This document shows, piece after piece, positions 54,486 to 63,023 of a stretch of DNA of 64,000 bases (positions within the stretch are counted from its first letter, which is position 1; each line of letters begins with the position of its first letter). A model generated the notes under the pieces. It searched no databases, had not been told where the DNA came from, and worked only from the letters and a program-made list of their open reading frames with translations. The position numbers were made by a program, and so were the translations under genes. Source of the DNA: Deltaproteobacteria bacterium (GTDB lineage: Bacteria; Desulfobacterota; Binatia; UBA9968; JAJDTQ01); contig JAPPNF010000086.1 of NCBI GenBank assembly GCA_028818755.1, positions 1 to 64,000 of the forward strand, in the 5' to 3' direction.

Positions 54486-56783
54486 ATGAGAAAACAACGA
54501 CTGTCAGTGGCCGGGCGCAATTCGATGCGCGTCGACGCGGTGGAGAAGGTGTCCGGCAAGGCGTTCTACACCGGGGACATCGAGCTTCCGGGCATGGCGT
54601 ATGCGAAAATCCTGAGGAGCCCGCTGCCCCATGCGCGGATCCTCAACGTCGACGCCAGCGCGGCGAGGGCCCTGCCCGGGGTCATCGACGTCCTCACCCG
54701 GGACGAGATCACCGACCTCAACTACAAGTACGGCGCCACCTACAAGGACCAGTCGGTGGTGGCGACGGACAAGGTCCGCTATGTCGGCGACCCGGTGGCC
54801 GCCGTGCTGTCGGCGGACGAGCTGGTGGCGGAGGAGGCGCTGGCGCTCATCGACGTGGAGTACGAGGAGCTGCCGTTCGTGGACAACGTGGACGACGCCC
54901 TGGCGCCGGGGGCGCCGCAGGTGCACGAGGGCGACGTGGCCAGGGCCGAGCTGCGGGGCTCCAGCTACGGCGCCCCCGCCCGGTTCAAGGGCACCAACGT
55001 GTGCTACCACTTCGGCTACTCCCGGGGCGACGTGGATGACGGCTTCGCCAAGTCCGACCACATTTTCGAGGACGTCTTCCGCTTCTCCAAGGTGCAGCAC
55101 TACTCGCTGGAGCCACACATCTGCGTCGCACACTATGACGGCGAGCGCCTGACGGTGTGGAGCTCGTGCCAGGACCCGTTCACGCTGCGCGGCCACTTGG
55201 CGGGGATCTTCAAGCTGCCCCTCAACCGGGTGCGGGTGGTGGTGCCCTACGTCGGCGGCGGCTACGGCGGCAAGCTCTACGTCAAGGCCGATCCCATCGC
55301 CGCGGCGCTGTCGGTGCGGAACGGCCGCCCGGTCAAGCTGGCCATGAGCGTCAACGAAAGCTTCAAGACCGTCACGCGCCATCCCGCGCGCATCCGCATC
55401 AAGACCGGGGTCACGAAGAAGGGCGAAATGGTGGCGCGGGAGCTGGAAGTCTACATGGACACCGGCGCCTACGCCGACGCCGGTCCCCGGGTGACCCAGA
55501 AGGCCGGCTACCGCGCCGTGGGCCCCTACCGCGTGCCTCACGTGAAGATCGACGCCCACGGCGTCTACAGCAACACGGTGCCGGCCGGCGCCTTCCGCGG
55601 CTTCGGCGCGGTGCAGGTGGCCTGGGCCTACGAATCCCAGACGGACATGATCGCCAACCGTCTCGGCATGGACCCGCTGGAGTTCCGCCTGAAGAACCTG
55701 CTGGACAAGGGCGAGCCCTACACTCCCGGCGACACCCCGGTGGACTGCGACCTCAAGCAGGGGCTGCGCAAGGTGGCTCGGACGCTGGACTGGAAGAAGC
55801 CCTCCGGACCCAACGTGGGCAAGGGGCTGAGCGTGTGCCTGAAGGACGCCGGCGGCACCTACAAGGTGGCCGGCGCCACCGTGAAGATGTCGTCGGACGG
55901 CAGCGCCGTGCTGCTCACGGGTACCGTGGAGGTGGGACAGGGGTGCCGCACGGCGCTCAGCCAGGTGGTGGCAGAGGAGCTGGGCATCGAGCTGGAGCAG
56001 GTATCCGTGGCCCAGTTGGATACCGACGTCACCCCGTTCGACGTCTCCACCAGCGCCAGCAGCTCCATGACGGTCATGGGCCTGGCGACCCAGCGGGCGG
56101 CCCAGGACGTGAAGAAGCAGTTGCTCAAGGCCGCGGCCAAGGTCATGGGCGAGAAGGCCGCCGACCTTTCGCTCAAGGGCGGCCGGGTGCGCGGCGCCAA
56201 GGGGCGCGGGACGCCCTACAGCGACATCATCGCGGCGTACTACGGCAGCTCCGCCACCGAGATCGTCGGCCGCGGGGTCTACCAGGACAGGAAGAGCAAG
56301 ACCGCGGTACTGGGTTCCCCCACCACCTTCTGGGAGGTGGGCTGGGGCGGCGTCGAGCTGGAGGTGGACCCGGATACCGGCGTCGTCCGCATCCTCAAGT
56401 ACGTGTCCATGGCGGACGTGGGGCGCGCCATCAACCCGTTGCAGTGCGAGGGACAGGACGAAGGCGGCGTGGTCTTCGCCATCGGGCACACGTTGCTGGA
56501 AGACATGGTGTACGAGGACGGCCAGCTCCTGAACCCGAACCTCATCGACTACCGCGTGCCCAACTTCCACGACCTGCCCGAGAACTTCATCTCGGAGTTG
56601 GTGGAGAGCGGCAACGGCCCCGGGCCGTTCGGCGCCAAGGGCATGGGCGAGGGCGGCGTGCTGCCGGCCGCGTCGGCCATCGCCGCGGCGGTGGAGGACG
56701 CCGTGGGGCTCAGGATCTGCGACCTGCCGCTGTCGCCGCCCAAGGTGTGGCAGCGGCTGCAGGAGAGGGAGAGCGGGGACTAG
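54486..56783 (+). CDS. xanthine dehydrogenase-family molybdenum-binding subunit
   Basis: Large catalytic subunit of 765 residues of a molybdenum hydroxylase (CoxL/XdhB-like). Features are KVSGKAFYTGDIELPGMAYAK at the start, VVPYVGGGYGGKLYVKADP, GAFRGFGAVQVAWAYESQ, the ETVEVGQG-like GTVEVGQGCRTALSQVV and the catalytic Glu loop KGMGEGGVLPAASAIAAAVEDA. The FAD and 2Fe-2S subunits are not encoded beside it, so partners must be elsewhere. GGAG precedes the ATG. The AYRGFG motif is written AFRGFG, and no VAYRCSFR (CoxL signature) is seen, so CO oxidation is not claimed. Confidence 0.9.
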   Translation: MRKQRLSVAGRNSMRVDAVEKVSGKAFYTGDIELPGMAYAKILRSPLPHARILNVDASAARALPGVIDVLTRDEITDLNYKYGATYKDQSVVATDKVRYVGDPVAAVLSADELVAEEALALIDVEYEELPFVDNVDDALAPGAPQVHEGDVARAELRGSSYGAPARFKGTNVCYHFGYSRGDVDDGFAKSDHIFEDVFRFSKVQHYSLEPHICVAHYDGERLTVWSSCQDPFTLRGHLAGIFKLPLNRVRVVVPYVGGGYGGKLYVKADPIAAALSVRNGRPVKLAMSVNESFKTVTRHPARIRIKTGVTKKGEMVARELEVYMDTGAYADAGPRVTQKAGYRAVGPYRVPHVKIDAHGVYSNTVPAGAFRGFGAVQVAWAYESQTDMIANRLGMDPLEFRLKNLLDKGEPYTPGDTPVDCDLKQGLRKVARTLDWKKPSGPNVGKGLSVCLKDAGGTYKVAGATVKMSSDGSAVLLTGTVEVGQGCRTALSQVVAEELGIELEQVSVAQLDTDVTPFDVSTSASSSMTVMGLATQRAAQDVKKQLLKAAAKVMGEKAADLSLKGGRVRGAKGRGTPYSDIIAAYYGSSATEIVGRGVYQDRKSKTAVLGSPTTFWEVGWGGVELEVDPDTGVVRILKYVSMADVGRAINPLQCEGQDEGGVVFAIGHTLLEDMVYEDGQLLNPNLIDYRVPNFHDLPENFISELVESGNGPGPFGAKGMGEGGVLPAASAIAAAVEDAVGLRICDLPLSPPKVWQRLQERESGD

Positions 56784-56795
56784 AGCCCCTTGACC

Positions 56796-56897
56796 CGTCA
56801 TTCCCGCGCAAGCGGGAATCCAGGCGGGGCGCGGCGCGGGAACTCCGCCGTAGTACCCCACCGCCACACCTGGATTCCCGCTTGCGCGGGAATGACG
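56796..56897. repeat. inverted pair of GTCATTCCCGCGAAAGCGGGAATCC repeats
   Basis: Facing copies CGTCATTCCCGCGCAAGCG and CGCTTGCGCGGGAATGACG separated by about 55 bases, in the gap between the molybdenum hydroxylase and oxidoreductase genes. Together they can form a long stem, suitable as a transcript end for the upstream gene. Confidence 0.9.
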
Positions 56898-56920
56898 AAT
56901 ACGAACTTTAGGAGCTTGCC

Positions 56921-57925
56921 ATGTCAGATCCGACCCGTTTCCGAGCCATGGTCGTCAGCGAGAACGAGGACAAGACCTTCTCCCGCGCCATCACCGAGAG
57001 GACGGTGGACGACCTGCCGGAAGGCGACCTGCTCGTTTCGGTGGCCTATTCGTCCCTCAACTACAAGGACGCCCTGTCCGCCTCCGGCAACAAGGGCGTG
57101 ACCCGCAACTTCCCCCACACTCCAGGCATCGACGCCGCGGGCACGGTGGTGGAGAGCAGCTCCGCGGATTTCGCCAAGGGCGACGACGTCGTGCTCACCG
57201 GCTTCGACCTGGGCTCCAACACCGACGGCGGCTACGCCGAGTACGTGCGGGTGCCGGCCGGCTGGGCGGTGAAGCGTCCGGACGGGCTGAGCCCCAAGGA
57301 GAGCATGGTGTACGGCACCGCCGGCTTCACCGCGGCGCTGTCGGTGCTACGGCTCCAGGAGTCCGGGGTCACGCCCGAATCGGGCGACGTGCTTGTGACC
57401 GGCGCCACCGGCGGCGTCGGCTGCCTGGCCGTGGCCATCCTGGCCCAGGCCGGCTACCGGGTGGTGGCTTCCACGGGCAAGGAGTCGGAGAAGGACTTCC
57501 TGACGAGCCTGGGCGCGGCCGACGTGATCTCCCGCGAGGACGCGGACGACCAGTCCGGGAGGCCCCTGCTGAAGGGACTGTGGGCCGGAGTCGTGGACAC
57601 CGTCGGCGGCAACATCCTCGCTACCGCCATCAAGGCCTCGAAGTACGGCGGCGTGGTGACCTGCTGCGGCAACGTGGCCTCGATAGAGCTGAACACCACG
57701 GTCTTCCCCTTCATCCTTCGCGACGTGCGCCTCATCGGCGTGGCTACCCCCGACTGCCCCGCGGACATCCGCGCCACCCTGTGGCAGAAGATGGCCGGCG
57801 AGTGGAAGCTCCCCAACCTCGACGCCGTCACCATCGACTGCACGCTGGACGAGCTCGACGGCCACATCGAGAGCATCCTCAAGGGCGGGGTGCGCGGCCG
57901 CGTGGTGGTGGACCTGTCGCGCTGA
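56921..57925 (+). CDS. MDR-family oxidoreductase (acrylyl-CoA reductase AcuI/YhdH-like)
   Basis: Protein of 334 residues of the zinc-free medium-chain reductase branch. It has SSLNYKDALSASGNKGVTRNFPHTPGIDAAGTV near the N-terminus, NADPH motif GATGGVGCLAVAILAQAGY, STGKESEKDFL, and CCGNVASIELNTTVFPFILRDV. This pattern is typical of YhdH/AcuI proteins that reduce acryloyl-CoA with NADPH. AGGAG precedes the ATG. Metabolic context in the window does not identify the physiological substrate. Confidence 0.9.
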   Translation: MSDPTRFRAMVVSENEDKTFSRAITERTVDDLPEGDLLVSVAYSSLNYKDALSASGNKGVTRNFPHTPGIDAAGTVVESSSADFAKGDDVVLTGFDLGSNTDGGYAEYVRVPAGWAVKRPDGLSPKESMVYGTAGFTAALSVLRLQESGVTPESGDVLVTGATGGVGCLAVAILAQAGYRVVASTGKESEKDFLTSLGAADVISREDADDQSGRPLLKGLWAGVVDTVGGNILATAIKASKYGGVVTCCGNVASIELNTTVFPFILRDVRLIGVATPDCPADIRATLWQKMAGEWKLPNLDAVTIDCTLDELDGHIESILKGGVRGRVVVDLSR

Positions 57926-57932
57926 GGAAGAT

Positions 57933-58037
57933 GGCGTCCTTCGACTCCGCGCCGCTGACGCGGCGCTACGCTCAGGACGAACGGAGGGAAGCCCCGACAC
58001 CGTTCGTCCTGAGCGTAGCGTAGCGAAGTCGAAGGAC
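57933..58037. repeat. inverted pair of TTCGTCCTGAGCGTAGC repeats
   Basis: A minus copy (57933-57984, with an inserted palindrome GCGCCGCTGACGCGGCGC) faces a plus copy (58001-58037). The arrangement mirrors the pair at 7740-7861, including the inserted G/C palindrome. It occupies the gap before the hydantoinase A gene. Confidence 0.88.
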
Positions 58038-58078
58038 AGAGGGCGCAGGCCGGAAAGTAATTTCCCCGAGGGATCGTC

Positions 58079-60148
58079 ATGGCTTCGTGGATGGTCGGCA
58101 TCGATACCGGAGGCTCCTTCACCGATCTGATCGCGTTCGATCCCGGCACCGGGGAGCGGCGCATCGCCAAGGTGCCGTCGAGGCCGGACGATCCGTCGGC
58201 CGCGGTGATGGACGCCCTGGACGAGCTGTTCCGGTCCGGGGTCGATCCGACCGGGATCGAGTTCCTGGTCCACGGCACCACGGTGGCCACCAACGCCATT
58301 CTGGAAGGGAAGGGCGCGCGCACGGGTCTCTTGATCACCCGCGGGTTCCGGGCGGTTTACGAGGGGCGCGGCTGGTCCCAGCCACCCCCGGAGGACCTGG
58401 CGGATCCCTTCTACGTCAAGCCCACGCTCCTGGCGGCGCAGTCGTTGACGGAGGAGATCACCGAGCGCCTCGACTACCTCGGCAACGTGCAGACGCCCCT
58501 CGACGAGGACGACGTCCGTCGCGCGGTCGCGAGCCTGAAGGAGAAGGAAGTCGAGGCGGTGGCGGTCAACTATCTCTTCAGCTTCCGTAACTCTGGGCAC
58601 GAGGAGAGGACCGCCGCGATCATCGCGGAGATGGCCCCGGAATGGCGCGTGTCGGTATCGTCGCGCATTCTGCCCACCATCCGCGAGTATCCGCGCCTTT
58701 CCACCACCGTGATCGACGCCTTCGTGGGCAGGTCCATGGAAACCTACCTGCTACGGCTGGTGGAGAGGCTGCAGGCCGCCGGCATCGAGACGCCGCAGAT
58801 CTTCCTCATGCAGTCCAACGGCGGCCTGATGCGCATGAACGTCGGCGCTCGCTATCCCAACCAGACGCTGCTCTCGGGGCCGGCCGCCGGGGTGGTGTCC
58901 GGCATCGAGCTGGCCGCGCTGCTGGGTCGCAGGAACCTCGTCACCTTCGACATGGGCGGCACGTCCACCGATATCAGCGTGATCCGCGACGGTCGGTCGG
59001 AGGAGACCACCGCGGGCCGGATCGCGGGACAGGACCTCGCGACGCCGATGCTGGCCGTCCATACACTGGGCGCTGGCGGCGGCACCATCGCCTGGATCGG
59101 CAACGACGGCCTCATGAAGGTCGGGCCCCGGAGCGCCGGCGCCGACCCCGGGCCGGCCTGCTACGGCAGGGGCGGCGAGCTTCCGACGGTCACCGACGCC
59201 AACTTGCTGCTGGGGGCCCTGGGCGACAGCAGCGCCCTCGGCGGGCGGCTGCGGCTGGACCGTGCCCGCGCGGAGGCGGCCGTGCGCACGGGCTTGGCCG
59301 AACCGCTTGGCCTCGACGTGGTGGAGGCGGCGGCCGGCATTCTCAAGATCGTCAACAACAACATGGCGGTGGAGCTCCGGCTTGCGCTGCAGTACCGTGG
59401 CGTCGATCCGCGCGATTTCGTGCTGGTGGCCTTCGGCGGCGCCGGTCCACTGCACGCGGGCGTGCTGGCCGAGGAGCTGCAGATTCCCGCGGTGCTGGTG
59501 CCGCCGAACCCCGGCCTCAACAGCGCCCTGGGACTGCTCCAGACCCAGGTGCGGCATCTCTACCTGCTGTCGGATCTCGGCCTGGTGAGCGACTACGATC
59601 CCGCGCGCATGAACCGGCGCTTCGAGGAGCTGCGCCTGCGTGCCGTGGAGGACATCCGCGAAGAGAACTTCGAGCTTTCGGAGGCGAATTTCCGGCGCCA
59701 GGCCGACATGCGCTACCTGCATCAGGGTTACGAGCTTTCCGTGGACTGCCCGGACCGGGAAATCGTCGAAGCGGACAAAGCCGAGCTCAAGGCGGCCTTC
59801 GATGACCTCCACGGCAGAGTGTACGGGCTGAGCGCCAAGGACGAGGACGCCGAGATCGTGACGTTCCGGCTGCTGGCGGAGATCGCCGTGCCGCGGCTCC
59901 AGCCGCCGCCCCTGGAATCCGGGGATACGGGCGTCGAGCACGCCGTTATCGGGCGCAGGCCGCTCTTCGACCTGGAGCGCGGCGAATTCCTGGAGGCGGT
60001 GGTGCTGGACCGGGGCCGATTGCTGGCCGGCAACCGCATCGACGGGCCCGCCGTGATCGAGCAGTTGGACGCGACCACGGTGTTGTCCGAGTCGCAGCAT
60101 GCCACCGTCGATACGTTCGGGAACATCGTGATCGAGAAGGACGCGTGA
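58079..60148 (+). CDS. hydantoinase/5-oxoprolinase subunit A family
   Basis: ATP-binding subunit of 689 residues. It has an N-terminal MVGIDTGGSFTDLIAFD phosphate-binding motif, the HGTTVATNAILEGKGARTGLL region, central TFDMGGTSTDISVI, and GAGGGTIAWIG and GADPGPACYG, typical of HyuA/acetone-carboxylase beta-type proteins. With HyuB it opens cyclic amides (hydantoins, 5-oxoproline) using ATP or carboxylates ketones. The genuine substrate is not evident. The B-subunit gene follows, with a dispersed repeat between. Confidence 0.92.
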   Translation: MASWMVGIDTGGSFTDLIAFDPGTGERRIAKVPSRPDDPSAAVMDALDELFRSGVDPTGIEFLVHGTTVATNAILEGKGARTGLLITRGFRAVYEGRGWSQPPPEDLADPFYVKPTLLAAQSLTEEITERLDYLGNVQTPLDEDDVRRAVASLKEKEVEAVAVNYLFSFRNSGHEERTAAIIAEMAPEWRVSVSSRILPTIREYPRLSTTVIDAFVGRSMETYLLRLVERLQAAGIETPQIFLMQSNGGLMRMNVGARYPNQTLLSGPAAGVVSGIELAALLGRRNLVTFDMGGTSTDISVIRDGRSEETTAGRIAGQDLATPMLAVHTLGAGGGTIAWIGNDGLMKVGPRSAGADPGPACYGRGGELPTVTDANLLLGALGDSSALGGRLRLDRARAEAAVRTGLAEPLGLDVVEAAAGILKIVNNNMAVELRLALQYRGVDPRDFVLVAFGGAGPLHAGVLAEELQIPAVLVPPNPGLNSALGLLQTQVRHLYLLSDLGLVSDYDPARMNRRFEELRLRAVEDIREENFELSEANFRRQADMRYLHQGYELSVDCPDREIVEADKAELKAAFDDLHGRVYGLSAKDEDAEIVTFRLLAEIAVPRLQPPPLESGDTGVEHAVIGRRPLFDLERGEFLEAVVLDRGRLLAGNRIDGPAVIEQLDATTVLSESQHATVDTFGNIVIEKDA

Positions 60149-60186
60149 GTCTGATGTCCTGCGTCACAAAACCGCTTCTGAAGGTT

Positions 60187-60238
60187 GGCGTCCTTCTCCG
60201 TTCGTCCTGAGCGTAGCGAAGCGAAGTCGAAGGACACC
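60187..60238. repeat. TTCGTCCTGAGCGTAGC-family repeat
   Basis: A plus copy (CGTTCGTCCTGAGCGTAGCG, then AAGCGAAGTCGAAGGACACC) preceded by an extra GGCGTCCTT. It lies inside the hyuA-hyuB gap. An in-frame ATG at 60185 would translate the repeat, which is why the later start is preferred for the B subunit. Confidence 0.88.
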
Positions 60239-60256
60239 GGTTGCTGGGAGGACGCC

Positions 60257-61936
60257 ATGAGTCTTGACCCGATCACCAGCGAAGTCGTGCTGAGCCGGTT
60301 GCGGGAGGTCACCGCATCCATGGCCCACGCGCTGTTCCACAGCGGCTACTCGCCGATCCTGCGCGAGTCGCAGGACGGCACCGCCGGGCTGACCGACGGC
60401 ACGGGCCGCGTGATCATGGTGGGCGGCGGCCTGCAATATCACTCGCTCCTCTATTCGCAGGCGGTTGCCGGCGTTCTGGAACGTTACCCGGCGGACGAGA
60501 TGCGCGAGGGCGACTCTTTCGTCTCCAACGATCCCTACAAGGCGGGAAACAGCCACGTCCCCGACATGGTGGTGGCGACGCCCTCATTTCATGAAGGCAA
60601 GGTGGTCGCTTTCGGGGTCAGCGTCGCCCACAAGGCCGACGTCGGCGGCCTTGTGCCGGGGTCCAGCGGCGCGGCGTCGCGGGAGATCTTCCACGACGGG
60701 ATCGTGCTGCCGCCGGTGCGGTTCACCACCGCCGAGGGCGTCCTGCCGGAGGTGGAGGCGATCCTGCGCAACAACAGCCGCATTCCCGACGTGGTGCTGG
60801 GCGACCTGCGCGGACAGGTGGGCGCGACGAAACTCGGCGCGTTGCGGTTCCAGGAGCTGCTCCAGGAGTACGGCGCGGACACTCTGTTGGGCACCATCGA
60901 CGAGCTGATGACGCGGACCACCGCGCGGGTGCGGAAAGAGATCGCTTCGTGGCCGGACGGGGAGCACGAGGCGGAAGGGTTCCTCGATCACAACGGCGTG
61001 GACCGGTCGAGACCGGTGCGCATCCACGTCCGGGCCGTCAAGAAAGGGGAACGGCTGACGCTCGATTTCTCCGGCAGCGACCCCCAGACCCCCGGGCCCG
61101 TGAACACCACGCGGGTCACGGCCCGTGCGGTTTCCACCCAGGCGGTGCTGGCGGCATCGGATCCGAGCATCCCGATGAACGCGGGTGCGTTCGAGGCCAT
61201 CGACTTCAACTTGCCCCCGGGACGGGTGATGAGCCCGCAGTTCCCGGCCACCGTCAACCACTACTTCCCTACGTCTCACCTGGTCTACAACTGCGTTCTC
61301 GCCGCCATCGGAAAGTTCAACCCGCACCGGGCGGTGGCGCCCTCCGGCCTCGGCACCGGCGCCATCGCGGTGGGCTACAAGGAAAGCCGCTCGGCGGGCC
61401 GGCCGACGGTCCAGTACGAGATCATGATCACCTCGCTGGGCGGCACCAGCGACCATGACGGCGCGGCCATCGTCATGCCGGTCAACCATTTCGCCCCCGG
61501 CACCCCGGTGGAGATCCTCGAGACCGAATACCCCGTCGCCGTCCGCCGCTACGAGATCTGGCAGGACTCGGCCGGCGCCGGGCGCTGGCGCGGCGGCACG
61601 GGCTTCATCCGCGAGTACGAGTTCGAGACCGACTGCACGCTCACGATCCGCTCGGCGAACCACCAGCAGGCCTCATGGGGCCTGAACGGCGGCGCAAGCC
61701 CGCCCAACTCCAGGACCACCATCCAGAACCCGGGCGAGGACCCGGCCGAAGCCGACATGCTGGAAACCCGCCCGCTCAAGGCCGGCGCCAGGCTCGCCAT
61801 CTACCGCAGCGGAGGCGGCGGCTACGGCGACCCCCGGGAACGCCCCGCCGAACTGGTGCAACAGGACGTGGAGGACGGCTATGTGTCGCCGGAAAAGGCC
61901 CGGGAAGCGTACGGGTTGGCGGATGGGGAGAGTTGA
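60257..61936 (+). CDS. hydantoinase B/oxoprolinase family subunit
   Basis: Subunit of 559 residues read from the ATG behind GGGAGG. It has DPITSEVVLSRLREVTASMAHAL at the start, then ILRESQDGTAGLTD, GDSFVSNDPYKAGNSHVPDMVV, AFGVSVAHKADVGGLVPGSSG and, near the end, RWRGGTGFIREYEFETDCTL and GGGGYGDPRERP. HyuB is the hydrolytic partner of HyuA. The length is at the short end of the family. A longer N-terminus would consist of translated repeat. Confidence 0.92.
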   Translation: MSLDPITSEVVLSRLREVTASMAHALFHSGYSPILRESQDGTAGLTDGTGRVIMVGGGLQYHSLLYSQAVAGVLERYPADEMREGDSFVSNDPYKAGNSHVPDMVVATPSFHEGKVVAFGVSVAHKADVGGLVPGSSGAASREIFHDGIVLPPVRFTTAEGVLPEVEAILRNNSRIPDVVLGDLRGQVGATKLGALRFQELLQEYGADTLLGTIDELMTRTTARVRKEIASWPDGEHEAEGFLDHNGVDRSRPVRIHVRAVKKGERLTLDFSGSDPQTPGPVNTTRVTARAVSTQAVLAASDPSIPMNAGAFEAIDFNLPPGRVMSPQFPATVNHYFPTSHLVYNCVLAAIGKFNPHRAVAPSGLGTGAIAVGYKESRSAGRPTVQYEIMITSLGGTSDHDGAAIVMPVNHFAPGTPVEILETEYPVAVRRYEIWQDSAGAGRWRGGTGFIREYEFETDCTLTIRSANHQQASWGLNGGASPPNSRTTIQNPGEDPAEADMLETRPLKAGARLAIYRSGGGGYGDPRERPAELVQQDVEDGYVSPEKAREAYGLADGES

Positions 61937-61984
61937 GGCTAAGTTAAAGGACAATTCCCCTTGCGGTTTCGACCGCATGGTGCG

Positions 61985-62010
61985 GGGCCTCTTCGGAGGC
62001 CCTTGCTTTT
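61985..62010 (+). terminator. Rho-independent terminator with TTCG loop
   Basis: GGGCCTC-TTCG-GAGGCCC is a seven-pair stem with the very stable UUCG tetraloop, followed by TTGCTTTT. It ends the hydantoinase transcript, 48 bases after its stop, before the convergent gene. Confidence 0.85.
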
Positions 62011-62027
62011 GATGGCGCCTTGTCGGT

Positions 62028-63008
62028 CTAGGTGTCCCGCACGCTCGGGTGAAAGAGTTCTTCCACCGGATACGGCGCATCGATCAGTGTCTGGTCGGTC
62101 AGGTACTTCATGAAGCGTTCGAGGCAGGCGCGGTTGGCCGCGAGGCCCGACGGCCAGATGTCGGCGCCGAACAGGTCCCGTTCCTCCTCGAAATCATTGC
62201 GGGCGAACGCCAGTTCGGCATAGCCCGGGTCGTCATAGAATTCCGCCGCCTGGGACTTCGAATCCTCCCACATATCCATGAGCGCGCGCGGCAGGTCGGG
62301 GTGACGGTCGGCTATCTCCTGCTTGTAGACCAGCACGTGCATGATCGGATAGTCGCCGTTCTTCCTGAAATAGCGGGCGCATTCTTCCTTCGTGTCCGGG
62401 AACAGCCGGCGGACCGATCCTTCGCGCAGGCCCTCCAGCAGCCTGGGCGGCGGATGCGGGTGGATCATCATGGCAAGATCGCCCTCGATCAGCGCGTCGG
62501 GGGCGCTGGGCTCGTCTATCAGGGTCAGATCGGCTGCCTCACGGCCCGGCCAGTCGATGAGCTCGGAGCTCATGGTCTGCCAGTCCAGCTCCTGCCAGGG
62601 CACGCCGTACTCGAACGCGAGGTCGCCCTTGGCCAGTACCGACATGGTGGTCTGGAAACTGCGGCAGCAGACCTTCCGGCCGATCAGGTCCGCCGGCTTT
62701 TCGATCCCGGCCGCGGTGCTGACGAACATGTGGTTCTGGCTGAACAGGCGGCGCGGAAACACCGGCGTCGCGGTATAGCCAAGGCCGCGGCTCTTGGCGG
62801 TCAGATAGGACGAGAGCGACATCTCGCAGATGTCGAACTCTTCGTCGCGCATGAAGCGCCTGTGGCGGTTGACCCCGTCGCGCCGTGGCGGCGCCATGCC
62901 GACCTCGAGCACCTTGAGGTCGATGCCGGCCGGGGGCGACACCATCCCCATGAAGAACGGCACATGCCGGTCGTATCGCTCCAGCGCGATGGTCAATTCC
63001 GTCGCCAT
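62028..63008 (-). CDS. 4,5-dihydroxyphthalate decarboxylase-like/substrate-binding-fold protein
   Basis: Cytoplasmic (no signal peptide) type II binding-protein fold of 326 residues. Family landmarks are LTIALERYDRHVPFFMG, FMRDEEFDICEMSLSSYLTAKSRG, ATPVFPRRLFSQNHMFVSTAAGIEKPADLIGRKV and YPIMHVLVYKQEI. Relatives are annotated as 4,5-dihydroxyphthalate decarboxylase or as ABC substrate-binding proteins. It lies 15 bases after the amidohydrolase gene on the same strand, so an enzyme role in the same pathway is plausible (inference). Confidence 0.8.
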   Translation of the reverse strand: MATELTIALERYDRHVPFFMGMVSPPAGIDLKVLEVGMAPPRRDGVNRHRRFMRDEEFDICEMSLSSYLTAKSRGLGYTATPVFPRRLFSQNHMFVSTAAGIEKPADLIGRKVCCRSFQTTMSVLAKGDLAFEYGVPWQELDWQTMSSELIDWPGREAADLTLIDEPSAPDALIEGDLAMMIHPHPPPRLLEGLREGSVRRLFPDTKEECARYFRKNGDYPIMHVLVYKQEIADRHPDLPRALMDMWEDSKSQAAEFYDDPGYAELAFARNDFEEERDLFGADIWPSGLAANRACLERFMKYLTDQTLIDAPYPVEELFHPSVRDT

Positions 63009-63023
63009 ATCGCGTCCCCCGCC

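Noticed and set aside
60185-60256. Longer N-terminus of the hydantoinase B protein
   Set aside because: The added residues (SVRPERSEAKSK and so on) are a translation of the dispersed TTCGTCCTGAGCGTAGC repeat. A proper ribosome-binding site precedes the later ATG.
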